64,000 bases of DNA from positions 1-64,000 of the forward strand of contig NZ_BBJM01000005.1 of the NCBI RefSeq assembly GCF_000740055.1, in the 5' to 3' direction. The stretch's first letter is position 1, and every line of letters starts with the position of its first letter. Of this stretch, positions 1 to 11,193 are shown piece after piece. Under the pieces are notes generated by a model. That model was not told the DNA's origin. It was given only the letters and a program-made list of their open reading frames with translations, and did not search any database. This DNA comes from Secundilactobacillus oryzae JCM 18671 (GTDB lineage: Bacteria > Bacillota > Bacilli > Lactobacillales > Lactobacillaceae). A program made the position numbers and the translations under genes.

Positions 1-130
1 GTTACTAGCGAATTGACTTCGCAAATGTTTGTTTTGGATTCAACCTAAGTTGAATCGCCCTGCACATTTGATTCGTCGAAACTTTGTTCAGTTTTCAAAG
101 GTCTACAATGTCTCTCACAAGACAACTACT
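1..130 (-). other. Probable pre-16S rRNA leader (rRNA operon beyond the left edge)
   Basis: Read on the minus strand, this AT-rich stretch holds the block CTTTGAAAACTGAACAAAG (82-100), a sequence type typical of Lactobacillaceae rRNA leaders and spacers. It lies downstream of two strong leftward promoters and contains no ORF. In many lactobacilli lysS sits next to an rRNA operon, so the likely reading is the 5' leader of a 16S rRNA gene starting left of position 1. No mature rRNA sequence is present here, so this is inference. Confidence 0.6.
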
Positions 131-132
131 TA

Positions 133-161
133 AATATACTACTTATTTTTATTCATGTCAA
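133..161 (-). promoter_or_regulatory. Leftward promoter P2, consensus-like
   Basis: On the minus strand, -35 TTGACA (156-161) and -10 TATATT (133-138) are separated by exactly 17 bases. This near-consensus sigma-A promoter points out of the window and is the downstream member of a tandem pair, the usual rRNA operon arrangement. Confidence 0.8.
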
Positions 162-225
162 CAACCTTTTTGAATAAAAATTCAATTGATATTTCTTAGC
201 TGTTTGCTTCGTGACAACAGATAAT

Positions 226-254
226 AATATATCAAGTTCTGACGAAAATAGCAA
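226..254 (-). promoter_or_regulatory. Leftward promoter P1, upstream member of the tandem pair
   Basis: On the minus strand, TTGCTA (249-254) and TATATT (226-231) have a 17-base spacer. It lies about 93 bases upstream of P2 and just past the lysS terminator. Confidence 0.6.
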
Positions 255-294
255 TACCTTGTACTCATATTTATCATTTTTTAATTTAGCCAAC

Positions 295-331
295 AAAAAA
301 ACACCTAATGACGAGTGGTCATTAGGTGTTT
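295..331 (-). terminator. Rho-independent terminator of lysS
   Basis: A perfect 13-bp stem (AACACCTAATGAC with its complement) and a five-base loop are followed on the minus strand by a T tract. It ends the hslO-dusB-lysS unit. Confidence 0.9.
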
Positions 332-345
332 CATATTATGAATGA

Positions 346-1860
<1,515 letters not shown>

Positions 1861-1907
1861 TCATCATACTTAATCTATGATGATTAAATCCGCTTTAAAT
1901 TGCAAGC

Positions 1908-2915
1908 TTATTTTGCAATTCGTTCCTCACGTTCACTACGCGTCTCGAGCTTTTCGATGAAACCATCAAAAATATCAATCATTTCTTGTTCTGTATCAGC
2001 ATTGTTCAAGGCAGCTTTGGCCCGTGCTGAGTGTGAAATACCCTTAAGATAGTAAGCAGCTTGACCTCTAAATTCGCGAGGACCGGTCTTTTCGCCCTTA
2101 ATTTCAACTAAACGGTGTAAATGTTCCTTAGCCGTTTCAACCTTCTTTTCAGGTGTTGGCTCAGGAATTAGTTCACCCGTTTCTAAATAGTGCTCAGTTT
2201 GGTGCAACATCCATGGATTTCCCATAGCAGCGCGGCCAATCATTGCAGCATCGGCACCAACGTATTCAATCATCTTTTTGGCGTCTTCTGGTGTAGTAAT
2301 GTCACCATTCCCCATGAATGGAATCGTTAATTCACTAGCCACATCCTTCAGAATTTCCCAATCAGCTTGACCCGTGTACATTTGCTTCCGAGTCCGGCCG
2401 TGCATGGCAATGGCTGATGCACCTGCGCGTTCGGCTGCTAAAGCGTTGTCGACCGCAAAGATATGGTCACTATCCCAACCAGTTCTCATCTTGACCGTCA
2501 CAGGCTTTTTAACGGCATCCGTCACGTAAGAAACCATTTCGTATACCTTGTTTGGATCAAGTAACCATCTGGCTCCAGCCTCAGTCTTAACGACTTTGTT
2601 AACTGGGCAACCCATGTTGATATCAATGATGTCAGCCGCCGTATTTTGATCAACGAACTTAGCAGCTTTAACTAGTGTTTCCTTAGTCCCACCAAAAATT
2701 TGGATGCTCATCGGATGTTCTTTGGCATCTACAAACATCATGCTTAGTGTTTTCTTGTTGCGGTACATAATTCCGCGGTCAGAAATCATCTCACATACAA
2801 CTAACCCGGCACCAAATTCCTTACAAATCATTCGAAAAGCTGAGTTTGTTACCCCAGCCATTGGGGCCACAGCGATTTGGTTAGGAATCGTGACGTCTCC
2901 AATTTTCCATTCCAT
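1908..2915 (-). CDS. dusB: tRNA-dihydrouridine synthase B
   Basis: FMN-dependent enzyme that reduces uridines in the tRNA D-loop to dihydrouridine. The sequence shows the TIM-barrel start (PNQIAVAPMAGVTNSAFR) and the catalytic-cysteine motif INMGCPVNKV. A longer reading from a GTG at 2924 exists, but ATG at 2915 has GGAG eight bases upstream and gives a start typical of the family, so it is preferred. It follows hslO by about 14 bases and precedes lysS, the hslO-dusB-lysS order common in Bacilli. Confidence 0.95.
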   Translation of the reverse strand: MEWKIGDVTIPNQIAVAPMAGVTNSAFRMICKEFGAGLVVCEMISDRGIMYRNKKTLSMMFVDAKEHPMSIQIFGGTKETLVKAAKFVDQNTAADIIDINMGCPVNKVVKTEAGARWLLDPNKVYEMVSYVTDAVKKPVTVKMRTGWDSDHIFAVDNALAAERAGASAIAMHGRTRKQMYTGQADWEILKDVASELTIPFMGNGDITTPEDAKKMIEYVGADAAMIGRAAMGNPWMLHQTEHYLETGELIPEPTPEKKVETAKEHLHRLVEIKGEKTGPREFRGQAAYYLKGISHSARAKAALNNADTEQEMIDIFDGFIEKLETRSEREERIAK

Positions 2916-2929
2916 GTTCTTCACTCCAT

Positions 2930-3811
2930 TTATTTAGATTCTTCTAGTAATTGTTTCAATTCTGCTTCACTAAAATCGTACTTTTTGCCACAAAAACGGC
3001 ATACCGTCTCTGCATGATGATCCTCATCAATGATTTCCTGCAACTGAGCAGGATTGACACTACTAAGGGCCTTTGCAAACCGATCTTTCGAACAGTCACA
3101 TTTGAAAGCTACTGGCTGTTTGTCTAGAATTTTAATTCGGTCTTCGCTAAAAATTAAATTGAGGATATCCTCTGGTTTCTGGCCGGCCATCAACAATTCT
3201 GAAACGATTGGAATCTGGCGTAACCGTTCTTCCAACTTTTCAATCGCCGTTTCATCTGCACCAGGCATAACCTGAATAAGAAAACCGCCGGCAACACTCA
3301 CCGAGTTATCCGGTTCCACAAAAACGGAAACACCCACTGCAGAAGGAATTTGCTCTGATTGAGCCAAGTAGAACGTCAAATCGTCCCCAATCTCACCTGA
3401 TGCTAATGGCACCTGCCCCGTGTAAGGCTCCTTCAAACCGAAGTCCTTAGTCACCGATAGAAAGCCCTCGTTTCCGACTGCCTTTCCCACGTCAATCTTG
3501 TGGTTTTTATTCAAAGGCAAACTGATGTGGGGATTTTGAATATAGCCCTTAACGGTACCATTTGCATTACCGTCAACGACGATCCCCCCAACTGGTCCAC
3601 CACCATCAATTCGAACAGTCATTTTTTCTTCACCTTTTAAGACTGAGGACGATAATAGGAGCGTCCCAATCAGTGAACGACCTAACGCAGCCGAAGCAGC
3701 ACTCCACGTATCGTGGCGTTGTTGCGCTTCTCTGACAAGGTCGGTAGCGTCCACTGCATACGCACGAAACTGCCCATCATCAATGATACTTTTCAGTAAA
3801 TAATCGCTCAT
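2930..3811 (-). CDS. hslO: Redox-regulated chaperone Hsp33
   Basis: Cytosolic holdase chaperone activated by oxidative unfolding. The 293-residue protein has the Hsp33 N-terminal substrate-binding domain and the C-terminal zinc centre, visible as CDC (about residues 236-238) and CRFCG (about 269-273), four cysteines that bind zinc when reduced and form disulfides on oxidation. The ATG at 3811 has AGGAGG upstream. It is first in the hslO-dusB-lysS unit, preceded by an extended -10 promoter near 3851 and by the terminator of ftsH. Confidence 0.97.
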   Translation of the reverse strand: MSDYLLKSIIDDGQFRAYAVDATDLVREAQQRHDTWSAASAALGRSLIGTLLLSSSVLKGEEKMTVRIDGGGPVGGIVVDGNANGTVKGYIQNPHISLPLNKNHKIDVGKAVGNEGFLSVTKDFGLKEPYTGQVPLASGEIGDDLTFYLAQSEQIPSAVGVSVFVEPDNSVSVAGGFLIQVMPGADETAIEKLEERLRQIPIVSELLMAGQKPEDILNLIFSEDRIKILDKQPVAFKCDCSKDRFAKALSSVNPAQLQEIIDEDHHAETVCRFCGKKYDFSEAELKQLLEESK

Positions 3812-3847
3812 TGTTTCCTCCTAAAAAATTACATAAGTGTTTGTATT

Positions 3848-3857
3848 ATAACAGGTT
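3848..3857 (-). promoter_or_regulatory. Extended -10 promoter of hslO
   Basis: The minus strand reads TGTTATAAT about 40 bases upstream of the hslO start, a TGn-extended -10 element. No good -35 is seen. Confidence 0.55.
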
Positions 3858-3948
3858 CTCTCCAAACCGGCTAATATTCTAAATGGCAAAAAATAAGTTG
3901 CCGCTGATAAACGCCACTTTAACAGTTTCAACGTGCCATCATGACAAC

Positions 3949-3984
3949 AAAAAAAGATGCAACAAGCAGCTAGCTTGTGCATCT
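3949..3984 (-). terminator. Terminator after ftsH
   Basis: The minus strand shows GATGCACAAG paired with CTTGTTGCATC around a short loop, followed by seven T residues. It ends the tilS-hpt-ftsH unit. Confidence 0.85.
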
Positions 3985-3998
3985 CCAAAATTGATTTA

Positions 3999-6113
3999 TT
4001 ATTCTTTATCAGAATCGTCCGGCTTCTGTTGCGTATCATCATCAGTTTGACTAGCAATTGTTTCACTAGCATCACCAGTTGAGTCCGCATCAGATTTGGC
4101 CTGATCTTCCAATTCTTGATGACGTTCAGCTTCCCGGCGTTCAAGCTCCTTCTTTGATTCCTCAAAGGTGGCTGCTTTTTCACTTGGGAATTCACTTTGA
4201 TCGTCCTTTTCTGGCATCTTACCAGTCTTGAACAAACTAAGAATCTGCTTTTCATCAAGTGTTTCATACTTAAGCAAGGCTTCTGCAATAATCTTGTGTT
4301 GTTCACGGTGGGCTTCAATGATTTCACGCGCATTTTCGTGTGCTTCATTGATAATTCGACGTACTTCGGAATCGATGGTAGCTGCCGTTTCTTGTGAGTA
4401 GGCAGGACCTTGTCCGTAAGCAGCCCCAGCAAATGGCTGGCTGCCAGGACTTTCAAGTTGTACGGTCCCAAGCTTATCGCTCATCCCGTACTGCGTAACC
4501 ATCGCTCTAGCAAGTTGAGTTGCTTGTTCAAAGTCATTTGAGGCGCCTGAAGATTCAGAATCGAAAATCAATTCTTCAGCTGTACGACCACCCATCAAAC
4601 CGGCAATCTGCTCCATGGCATCCTTCTTGCTAAGCAACATTTGATCCTCACGTGGCAACATGATTGCGTAACCGCCGGCACGGCCACGTGGCACAATCGT
4701 AACCTTGTGCACAACACGAGCTTCATTAAGGACTAATCCAACAATTGTATGACCAGCTTCATGGTAAGCAACCGTGTTGCGTTCCTTCTTACTGATAACT
4801 CGATCACGCTTTGCGGGACCAGCAATGACACGATCCTCAGCTTCATCCAAATCAGCTGCATCAACGGCTGTCTTATTCCGACGAGCTGCTAACAGTGCGG
4901 CTTCATTCAACAAGTTTTCAAGATCGGCACCAACGAAACCTGGTGTTTGCTTGGCAATTTCTTTCAAATCAACATCGCCAGCAAGTGGCTTGTTCTTGGC
5001 ATGAACTCGTAAAATGGCTTCACGACCTTTGACGTCTGGACGACCAACCAAGATCTTCCGGTCAAAACGACCTGGACGAAGTAAAGCAGGATCCAATACG
5101 TCAGAACGGTTAGTAGCTGCCATAACGATAACGCCTTCGTTACCCGTGAATCCATCCATTTCAACCAACAATTGGTTCAATGTTTGTTCACGTTCATCGT
5201 GGCCCCCACCCATTCCGGCACCACGTTGACGACCGACCGCATCAATTTCATCAATGAAGATAATCGATGGTGCGTTCTTCTTGGCTTGATCAAACAAGTC
5301 ACGAACACGACTAGCACCGACACCGACGAACATTTCAACGAAGTCTGAACCAGAGATTGAGTAGAATGGTACACCAGCTTCACCGGCTACCGCTTTAGCA
5401 AGTAAGGTTTTACCAGTACCTGGAGGTCCCTCTAACAGAACACCTGATGGAATTCGCGCACCCAACGCATTGAATTTGCGTGGATCTTTCAAGAATTCAA
5501 CGACTTCGACTAATTCTTGCTTCTCTTCCTCTTCACCAGCAACATCTGAGAAGCGGACTTTGTTGTCTTTGCTATCAGCAGGCTTAGCTTTGGTTTTACC
5601 AAAGTTCATCACCCGACCATTGCCGCCACCTTGTCCAGCTTGTCCCATCATCATGTAGAAGAAGAACACGAAGATTAAGAGTGGTAGAACGTAAACAAGA
5701 ATGTTAACCCAGAAACCGCTTGATTCCTCAGGCTTTGTATTCATCTTAACGTTGTTGGATTTTGCAGCTTTGGTGATTTCAGCAACCGTGTCGTTATTCT
5801 GAAGCACTGATGTTGAGAACTTCGTTACCTTTGTTGAACTATTGGTACTCCCAATCGTAAATCCACTACTTGGCTTGACCTTTTGCGCTTCACGGTAAGT
5901 ACCAGTAATCTTATACACGCCACCTGATGGCTGTACAGAGAAGTTCTTAATCTTGTTGCTATTTAGCTTTTGAATAAACTGACTCGTTTGGATATCTTGG
6001 CTTTGTGAATGCGAGTTATTACCTTGGAAGAAGTAAATCACACCCATGATCAGCAAGAAGACCACAATGTAAAACAGACTGTTCCTAAAAAGTCCATTTT
6101 TTCGGTTATTCAT
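3999..6113 (-). CDS. ftsH: ATP-dependent zinc metalloprotease FtsH
   Basis: Membrane-anchored AAA+ protease that degrades misfolded membrane proteins and selected cytosolic regulators. Two N-terminal membrane segments (about residues 11-29 and 131-153) flank an extracytoplasmic domain. The AAA module shows Walker A GPPGTGKT, Walker B IIFIDEID and the second region of homology, followed by the M41 zinc motif HEAGH. The C-terminal 60 or so residues are highly charged and low in complexity, as in other lactobacilli. The length is 704 residues and the ATG at 6113 has GAGGAGG upstream. It follows hpt and tilS, the order conserved across Bacilli. Confidence 0.98.
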   Translation of the reverse strand: MNNRKNGLFRNSLFYIVVFLLIMGVIYFFQGNNSHSQSQDIQTSQFIQKLNSNKIKNFSVQPSGGVYKITGTYREAQKVKPSSGFTIGSTNSSTKVTKFSTSVLQNNDTVAEITKAAKSNNVKMNTKPEESSGFWVNILVYVLPLLIFVFFFYMMMGQAGQGGGNGRVMNFGKTKAKPADSKDNKVRFSDVAGEEEEKQELVEVVEFLKDPRKFNALGARIPSGVLLEGPPGTGKTLLAKAVAGEAGVPFYSISGSDFVEMFVGVGASRVRDLFDQAKKNAPSIIFIDEIDAVGRQRGAGMGGGHDEREQTLNQLLVEMDGFTGNEGVIVMAATNRSDVLDPALLRPGRFDRKILVGRPDVKGREAILRVHAKNKPLAGDVDLKEIAKQTPGFVGADLENLLNEAALLAARRNKTAVDAADLDEAEDRVIAGPAKRDRVISKKERNTVAYHEAGHTIVGLVLNEARVVHKVTIVPRGRAGGYAIMLPREDQMLLSKKDAMEQIAGLMGGRTAEELIFDSESSGASNDFEQATQLARAMVTQYGMSDKLGTVQLESPGSQPFAGAAYGQGPAYSQETAATIDSEVRRIINEAHENAREIIEAHREQHKIIAEALLKYETLDEKQILSLFKTGKMPEKDDQSEFPSEKAATFEESKKELERREAERHQELEDQAKSDADSTGDASETIASQTDDDTQQKPDDSDKE

Positions 6114-6220
6114 TTAGCGCCTCCTCAATCGCGTTCCGGTCACATTTGTGCGGAACAAAATGTAGGCCGAAGCCCCTGTAATTAAGATAAAGTCTATCAC
6201 ATTTGACTATGTTTGACTAA

Positions 6221-6763
6221 TTATTTATTCTCGTAAATTGCCGGCTTCAAAACCCCGACATAAGGCAGGTTCCGGTACTGATTACGGTAGTCCAAACCGT
6301 ATCCAACCACGAACTCGTTAGGGACAATGAACCCAACATAATCTGCTTTTGCCTCAACAACTCGACCAGATGGTTTATCTAACAACGTGCAAACCTTAAT
6401 AGAGTTAACGTGACGTTCCTTGAGTAGATCCAACATGAACTTCAGTGAACGTCCACTGTCAATAATGTCCTCGACAATAATGATGTCACGGCCAGCCACA
6501 TCGATACTTAAATCATGTTCCAGTTTCACTTCACCACTCGATTCCGTTCCACCGTGGTAACTGGATACGTCAATGAAATCCAATTCAGCTGAAATATCCA
6601 TTTGTCTAATCACATCAGTCATGAAGAGTGCTGCACCTTTTAGAACCCCAACAATTAGGGGATTCTTATCTTTATACTCTTCCGCCATTTGTGTACCTAG
6701 TCGCTTACAAGCCTCTTGAATGTCCTGCACACTATAAAGTACTCTTTCGATGTCGTTATCCAT
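6221..6763 (-). CDS. hpt: Hypoxanthine phosphoribosyltransferase
   Basis: Purine salvage enzyme that joins hypoxanthine or guanine to PRPP to give IMP or GMP. The 180-residue length fits the family. The PRPP-binding loop is visible as [14 protein letters not shown] (about residues 93-106). The ATG at 6763 has GGAGG six bases upstream and overlaps the 3' end of tilS by eight bases, indicating translational coupling. It stands between tilS and ftsH. Confidence 0.97.
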   Translation of the reverse strand: MDNDIERVLYSVQDIQEACKRLGTQMAEEYKDKNPLIVGVLKGAALFMTDVIRQMDISAELDFIDVSSYHGGTESSGEVKLEHDLSIDVAGRDIIIVEDIIDSGRSLKFMLDLLKERHVNSIKVCTLLDKPSGRVVEAKADYVGFIVPNEFVVGYGLDYRNQYRNLPYVGVLKPAIYENK

Positions 6764-8117
6764 TACGTTCCTCCAGGTTTTTTAATTTCAATTGGTAGTA
6801 AGTTGCATTCTGATCAGCCTCACGCCAGGCATTTTTACGATTAACTAATGCGAGAATCTCATTTTCCTGTGTGACAACCACTAAGTCTGACGCCCGTTGT
6901 GAATTAGGGACTTTCTGGTCGATCTGGATCCGTCGAACTAACTGGTGTCCTCCAGATTTGAGGGTTAACTGATCACCAGATTCAACCGGCCTAACCCATA
7001 ACGGTAGTTCGGCATCTCGCAAAGAAACAGATAAAAATGTGTTTTCATCTGAATCCCCAGTGAACAAACCGATCTGTTGCGTCTCACTCACCAATTTCCA
7101 GTGATTTAAGTCTAGCACAGTTTTTTTATCAGTTCCCCTATTTTCTACCGAGTCTAGGCAGTTATTCAAGAAAAATGTCTCATATTGTTTAACAAACCGC
7201 CACTCATGGGTGAGATAAACCTCCCCCTGAGGCTTAGTTTTATTATGAATAAGCTGTAACACTTCCATTAAAGTAAGCTCACTCACCGATTCTTGCCCCT
7301 GTTGTAAATACCATCGAAGGAAAACTGCTTGTTGTGCATCAGGTAAATCGCAAAAAACTGGCAGATTAATACCGTCTTTGCCTTTGAGCTCTTGCGCCGT
7401 TTGTTCTGCCCAGTCAGCAACTACCATCTGTTGTTGAGCCAGTTGTTCCGAATACTGTTGGATGTGTAGCAAAAATTGCTCATTCTCTTGTTGTAGCAAC
7501 GGCATCACGTGATGACGAATCCGGTTTCTTAGCGTTTCATCTTGCTCGTTGGTTGCATCTTCAAACCAGGTTAACTGTTGCGTTTTCGCAAACGCTCGTA
7601 AATCAGCTTTCGTGAATGATAGTAGGGGCCGGACGAGCTTACCCATTTCGAAATCTTGAACTGCCCTAATACCGATTAGCTGCTTCACGTCGCCTCCACG
7701 CAGCAGTTTCATCAAAATAGTTTCAGCCAAATCGTTTTCATGATGGGCCGTCATTAAAATAGCTGCCCGTTCTTCACGCATGACGCGTTTAAAAAAGGCA
7801 TACCGAAATTGGCGAGCAGCAGCCTCAACGCCTGTGTCGGGATGATCGTTAATTGGCCAATCAGCCGTCCGCAAAGTTAAGTCCTCGTCCAGACAATAGT
7901 TTTCTAAAAACGCCTGCTCAGCATCACTTTCCGGCCGCAGTTTATGGTTTACGTAAGCCACAATCAACTTGGGGCGTAAAGATGCAGGGAGCTGTTTCAA
8001 CAAGTGCAATAACACCATCGAATCAACACCAGTTGAAACAGCCACGACTACTTTGTCCTGGCTACGCAACCAGCCTTTTTGTTTAATCTGTTTTCGAAAT
8101 TGTTTTTCTAAGTCCAT
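6756..8117 (-). CDS. tilS: tRNA(Ile)-lysidine synthetase
   Basis: Modifies the wobble cytidine of the CAU-anticodon tRNA-Ile to lysidine, changing its specificity from AUG to AUA; essential in most bacteria. The N-terminal ATP-pyrophosphatase P-loop appears as [11 protein letters not shown] (about residues 26-36), a lactobacillar variant of SGGxDS. An ATG at 8129 is in frame, but ATG at 8117 has GGAGA at a better distance and is preferred. The coding region overlaps hpt by eight bases. A terminator of the preceding yabR lies directly upstream, so tilS expression depends on readthrough or an unseen promoter. Confidence 0.94.
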   Translation of the reverse strand: MDLEKQFRKQIKQKGWLRSQDKVVVAVSTGVDSMVLLHLLKQLPASLRPKLIVAYVNHKLRPESDAEQAFLENYCLDEDLTLRTADWPINDHPDTGVEAAARQFRYAFFKRVMREERAAILMTAHHENDLAETILMKLLRGGDVKQLIGIRAVQDFEMGKLVRPLLSFTKADLRAFAKTQQLTWFEDATNEQDETLRNRIRHHVMPLLQQENEQFLLHIQQYSEQLAQQQMVVADWAEQTAQELKGKDGINLPVFCDLPDAQQAVFLRWYLQQGQESVSELTLMEVLQLIHNKTKPQGEVYLTHEWRFVKQYETFFLNNCLDSVENRGTDKKTVLDLNHWKLVSETQQIGLFTGDSDENTFLSVSLRDAELPLWVRPVESGDQLTLKSGGHQLVRRIQIDQKVPNSQRASDLVVVTQENEILALVNRKNAWREADQNATYYQLKLKNLEERNG

Positions 8118-8133
8118 GCTTTTCTCCATGAAA

Positions 8134-8162
8134 TAAAAAACCGCGGATTCTCATCCACGGTC
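8134..8162 (-). terminator. Terminator between yabR and tilS
   Basis: The minus strand shows ACCGTGGAT paired with ATCCGCGGT, followed by TTTTTTATT. It ends the divIC-yabR unit immediately upstream of tilS. Confidence 0.8.
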
Positions 8163-8170
8163 AATCGTCT

Positions 8171-8659
8171 TTAACTACGACGGCCGCCTCGGCCACCGCG
8201 TTTACCTTCAGTATTTCGTTTGAGTGTCGCCAAACGATCTTCACTATCCTTTAAGAACCCGGACATTAAGTCGTCAAAACTTTCCCTTGAATTGGAGGAG
8301 TGCTGGCTTGGCTTGTGACTGCTCGAACTATTGTGGAAGCCTCGATTATTATTTCGAGGGCCATCACTATGATAATTACTCTTGCTATGCAATCCAACCT
8401 TAGCCTGAGCCGGTTCGGCAGGCTTATCAACTGCTTTACGGATAGAAAGTCCAATCTTACCGTCGTCACCGATTGTTAAAACCTTAACAGTGACCTCATC
8501 GCCAACTGATAAGACGTCGTGGATATCTTTCACAAAGCCATCTGAAACTTCACTGATATGAACTAGGCCGGTTTTATGTTCGCCTAAGTCCACAAATGCT
8601 CCAAAGTTCGTGATTCCTGAAATTTTACCAGAAACCTTCGCTCCAACCTCAATTGCCAT
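8171..8659 (-). CDS. yabR: S1 domain RNA-binding protein, YabR-like
   Basis: A 162-residue protein with one S1 RNA-binding fold at residues 1-73, visible as GAKVSGKISGITNFGAFVDL and the following LVHISEVSDGFV. The rest is a low-complexity tail rich in Ser, His, Asn, Arg and Gly that ends in GGRGGRRS, probably disordered and RNA-contacting. It lies downstream of divIC, as yabR follows divIC in Bacillus. Its function is unproven; a role in RNA or ribosome metabolism is inferred from the domain. Confidence 0.9.
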   Translation of the reverse strand: MAIEVGAKVSGKISGITNFGAFVDLGEHKTGLVHISEVSDGFVKDIHDVLSVGDEVTVKVLTIGDDGKIGLSIRKAVDKPAEPAQAKVGLHSKSNYHSDGPRNNNRGFHNSSSSHKPSQHSSNSRESFDDLMSGFLKDSEDRLATLKRNTEGKRGGRGGRRS

Positions 8660-8759
8660 AAAAAAGAATTTCCTCCTTAAGATATGTACTATTAGTATAA
8701 CATATTTTTAACAAGCTCAAAGTCAAATAAAACCAAAAGTTAATTTGCTTTGGCGCCTG

Positions 8760-9140
8760 CTAGTGGTCATTAGGAAAACTATAGACGGTTTCGCCAGTCT
8801 TAGTATAGAGGTATTTCGAGCGGATCAATTTTTCCATGTAGTCTTTGTTATGTAAGAGTTTGACTTCTTCTTTTAAATCAACATTGGTCTTCTTTTGCTT
8901 TGCGAGTTCTTTTTTTGACGTCACCAACTCTGTCTGCACCGAATTCAAATTAATCTTAGAGTAGATAATTTGAATACTAAAAACCAACACAAAGAAGAAA
9001 AACACGCCCAAGATAATCATGGCGCGTTTCTTACGCCGTTTGCTCATGTGCTGGCCCCCACCAGCAACAGTGGCAGTGGTTTCTCTAAAGCGTCTGATGT
9101 AGTCATTTTCAAGGTGTCTCACTTTTTGTTCCTTCATCAT
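8760..9140 (-). CDS. divIC: Cell division protein DivIC (FtsB-like)
   Basis: Bitopic membrane protein of the divisome that works with FtsL and DivIB at midcell. It has a basic cytoplasmic N-terminus (KRRKKRA), one membrane helix (about residues 41-63 of the chosen reading), then an extracytoplasmic coiled coil rich in Lys, Glu and Leu and a short C-terminal region. An in-frame reading extends to 9206, but that covers the promoter at 9177-9205. ATG at 9140 has GGGAGG six bases upstream and is the likely start. Confidence 0.9.
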   Translation of the reverse strand: MMKEQKVRHLENDYIRRFRETTATVAGGGQHMSKRRKKRAMIILGVFFFFVLVFSIQIIYSKINLNSVQTELVTSKKELAKQKKTNVDLKEEVKLLHNKDYMEKLIRSKYLYTKTGETVYSFPNDH

Positions 9141-9176
9141 TCGAAACCTCCCTACAGTTTTCAATAATACGTCTAA

Positions 9177-9205
9177 AGTATACCAACTATTAAATAGCCT
9201 GTCCA
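9177..9205 (-). promoter_or_regulatory. Promoter of divIC
   Basis: On the minus strand, TGGACA (9200-9205) and TATACT (9177-9182) have a 17-base spacer. Its position rules out translation of divIC from 9206. Confidence 0.75.
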
Positions 9206-9232
9206 CGCTATCCCTCCACCTTTGTGCAATAT

Positions 9233-9271
9233 TACGAAACAGTCTTCACAAGACTTGTTCCGTAATACTGA
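9233..9271. repeat. Imperfect inverted repeat upstream of divIC
   Basis: Arms of about 16 bases (ATTACGAAACAGTCTT and AAGACTTGTTCCGTAAT) flank a three-base centre, with three mismatches. No T tract follows on either strand, so it is not a typical terminator. It lies between the rqcP terminator and the divIC promoter; its function is unknown. Confidence 0.6.
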
Positions 9272-9286
9272 AAATCAACACCAAAA

Positions 9287-9318
9287 CAAAAAGGTGCACC
9301 AGTATCGGCACACCTTTG
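9287..9318 (-). terminator. Terminator after rqcP
   Basis: The minus-strand stem AAAGGTGTGCC with GGTGCACCTTT is followed by a T run. It ends the pth-mfd-flippase-rqcP unit. Confidence 0.85.
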
Positions 9319-9320
9319 TC

Positions 9321-9593
9321 CTACTCTTCACTAAAGTCGCGTTCGTAGCTTTCATTTAGAATCTTATACATCTTTTCTGCATCGTCTTTCTTCGTCGTCT
9401 CCAACAATTGCAGTACTTGAACTTCAAGCGTTTTGTTTCCAAACTTAATGACTAATTTGTCATTAGGAATAACGTCTGAGGACGACTTAGCCACTCTATC
9501 GTTGATTAGGATTCTACCCTTATCAGCAATTTCTTTAGCAACCGTCCGGCGTTTAATAATTCGAGATACTTTTAAGAATTTATCGAGTCTCAT
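9321..9593 (-). CDS. rqcP: S4-domain RNA-binding protein RqcP
   Basis: A 90-residue protein with an S4 RNA-binding fold at residues 1-60 ([20 protein letters not shown]). The family (YabO/RqcP, Hsp15-like) binds stalled 50S subunits and supports poly-alanine tailing by RqcH in ribosome quality control; this role is known from Bacillus and inferred here. The ribosome binding site GGAGG lies within the end of the upstream flippase-like gene, whose stop codon is three bases away, so the two are probably translationally coupled. Confidence 0.92.
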   Translation of the reverse strand: MRLDKFLKVSRIIKRRTVAKEIADKGRILINDRVAKSSSDVIPNDKLVIKFGNKTLEVQVLQLLETTKKDDAEKMYKILNESYERDFSEE

Positions 9594-9596
9594 TTT

Positions 9597-11186
9597 TTAC
9601 TTTCCTCCATGTGGCCGATACTTTTCCAGCCATGTTGATAAATACGGAATCGTTTGTAATTCTGTCTTTGTAAATAATTTTAACCAAATTGAAAGGCCAA
9701 CGAAAACGAACGCACCTACTAAACTCTCCACTGCAACGAGCACTAACGCTTGTCCACGGCTGAATGTAGTGAAATGGCACAATACCATTGTAGTATGTTT
9801 AGCAATCAAGACACCACCAACCATGCCAACCAAAGCGACCACTAGTTTTCCAACAAACCACCAGTTAGCAGTGTTCGCGACGATATGCTTCACTTCACCA
9901 CCATACATCACGAATAGCATGCAGACAAGCGCGAGATTAGTCATCACGGCCGCCCCAATCACACCAAACTGAGCAACCGCAACACTATTCAACAGGCTCT
10001 TTATCACCAAACCACTAATCACTGCGACGGCGACCCGGCGTTGTTGATTGAGGCTTTGCAAAATACTATTTTTCATGGTAATCAAGGCCATCAACCAAAC
10101 GTTTAACAGATAAAGACTGATTGCAATCGGTAACTTGGCATCCCCAAACAAAAAAGTATTCATTTCTGATAGCACACTGATTAAGCCAATTGAAATCGTC
10201 AACGCCAGTGCAAAGTTCAGCTTTTGAAAAAGGCGATTCAAATACTGGAATCGTTGATGTTCCCCCTTTTGAATGGTGGCCACCAACCCCGGCAGCAAAG
10301 TCGTCGACAGGGCTACAGAGAAAACCAATCCCAATTGAACCAATGTTTGCGCCCGATCATAAATTCCTTTGACGTTCTTAGCAGCGTCAAAACTGAGTCC
10401 GAACTGGCGTAAACCATCAACCACCGTTAGCGAATCAACGAGTTGCAGTAGAACGAGTACGGCTGCTACCAAACAAATAAGCAGCCCTTCTGATGCGAGT
10501 CGCTTTAGTAACTGCATGCTTGAAATCAAATGCTGTCTACTAACCTTCATGAACATCACGGGTAAAAACCGACGCCATAAAATCAGAATCGCCATTAATC
10601 CAGCAATTGTGGCACTAAACATGGCCAACGTCCCAATCTGATAAACGGACCAGCCCTTCTGCATCCCGTAGTAGGCCGCAAAGAGAATGACGCCCACCCG
10701 AACGACTTGCTCGGCCAACTGTGATTGACTAGTGGGTACCATATCAAGTTGACCCTGAAAGTAGCCGCGACTAACCGCCAAAAAAGGCACCAAAACGAAC
10801 AGCCAAGTGGCAGCTCGAATTTCAGCGGTCAACCCGCCATCACCCATGACACTAGCCAACTGTGGTGCAAAAAGCTGCAGGCCAGCAAATAATCCCCACG
10901 CAACCACTAAAAGAATGCTGAAGAGGCGCCGAGCAACCATAATCCGTTCCGCTGGTTCGTCATACTCAGCAATCACTCGGGAGATGAAAACCGGTACACC
11001 ACTGAGTGCCAAGGTCATCGCAATCCCATAAATGGGATAGACTTGTTGATAGACATAAAACCCTTCATTGCCCACCATGTTTTGAAAGGGAATTCGGTAA
11101 AAAGCGCTCAGTATTTTCACCAGTAGTGAAGTAACTGAGAGAATCACCGCCCCTTTTAAGATTGTCGATGTCGTTTTTGATTTCAT
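9597..11186 (-). CDS. MurJ/SpoVB-family flippase-like membrane protein
   Basis: Multi-pass (about 14 helices) protein of the MOP exporter superfamily, about 529 residues. The N-terminal segment (KGAVILSVTSLLVKILSAFYR followed by a conserved Pro-Phe) is characteristic of the polysaccharide biosynthesis/SpoVB branch. Its place between mfd and rqcP matches yabM of Bacillus. A lipid II or other wall-lipid flippase role is likely from the family but not proven. ATG at 11186 has AGGG upstream and starts a typical N-terminus; an in-frame ATG at 11201 overlaps the mfd end and is less likely. Confidence 0.88.
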   Translation of the reverse strand: MKSKTTSTILKGAVILSVTSLLVKILSAFYRIPFQNMVGNEGFYVYQQVYPIYGIAMTLALSGVPVFISRVIAEYDEPAERIMVARRLFSILLVVAWGLFAGLQLFAPQLASVMGDGGLTAEIRAATWLFVLVPFLAVSRGYFQGQLDMVPTSQSQLAEQVVRVGVILFAAYYGMQKGWSVYQIGTLAMFSATIAGLMAILILWRRFLPVMFMKVSRQHLISSMQLLKRLASEGLLICLVAAVLVLLQLVDSLTVVDGLRQFGLSFDAAKNVKGIYDRAQTLVQLGLVFSVALSTTLLPGLVATIQKGEHQRFQYLNRLFQKLNFALALTISIGLISVLSEMNTFLFGDAKLPIAISLYLLNVWLMALITMKNSILQSLNQQRRVAVAVISGLVIKSLLNSVAVAQFGVIGAAVMTNLALVCMLFVMYGGEVKHIVANTANWWFVGKLVVALVGMVGGVLIAKHTTMVLCHFTTFSRGQALVLVAVESLVGAFVFVGLSIWLKLFTKTELQTIPYLSTWLEKYRPHGGK

Positions 11187-11193
11187 ATGAACC

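Noticed and set aside
3821-4471. A 216-codon minus-strand reading overlapping ftsH and its terminator
   Set aside because: Its sequence is low-complexity and covers the 3' end of ftsH in another frame; ftsH is full length, so this is a shadow.
9433-9972. A 179-codon plus-strand reading opposite rqcP and the flippase-like gene
   Set aside because: No ribosome binding site or recognisable domain, and it lies antisense to two well-supported genes.
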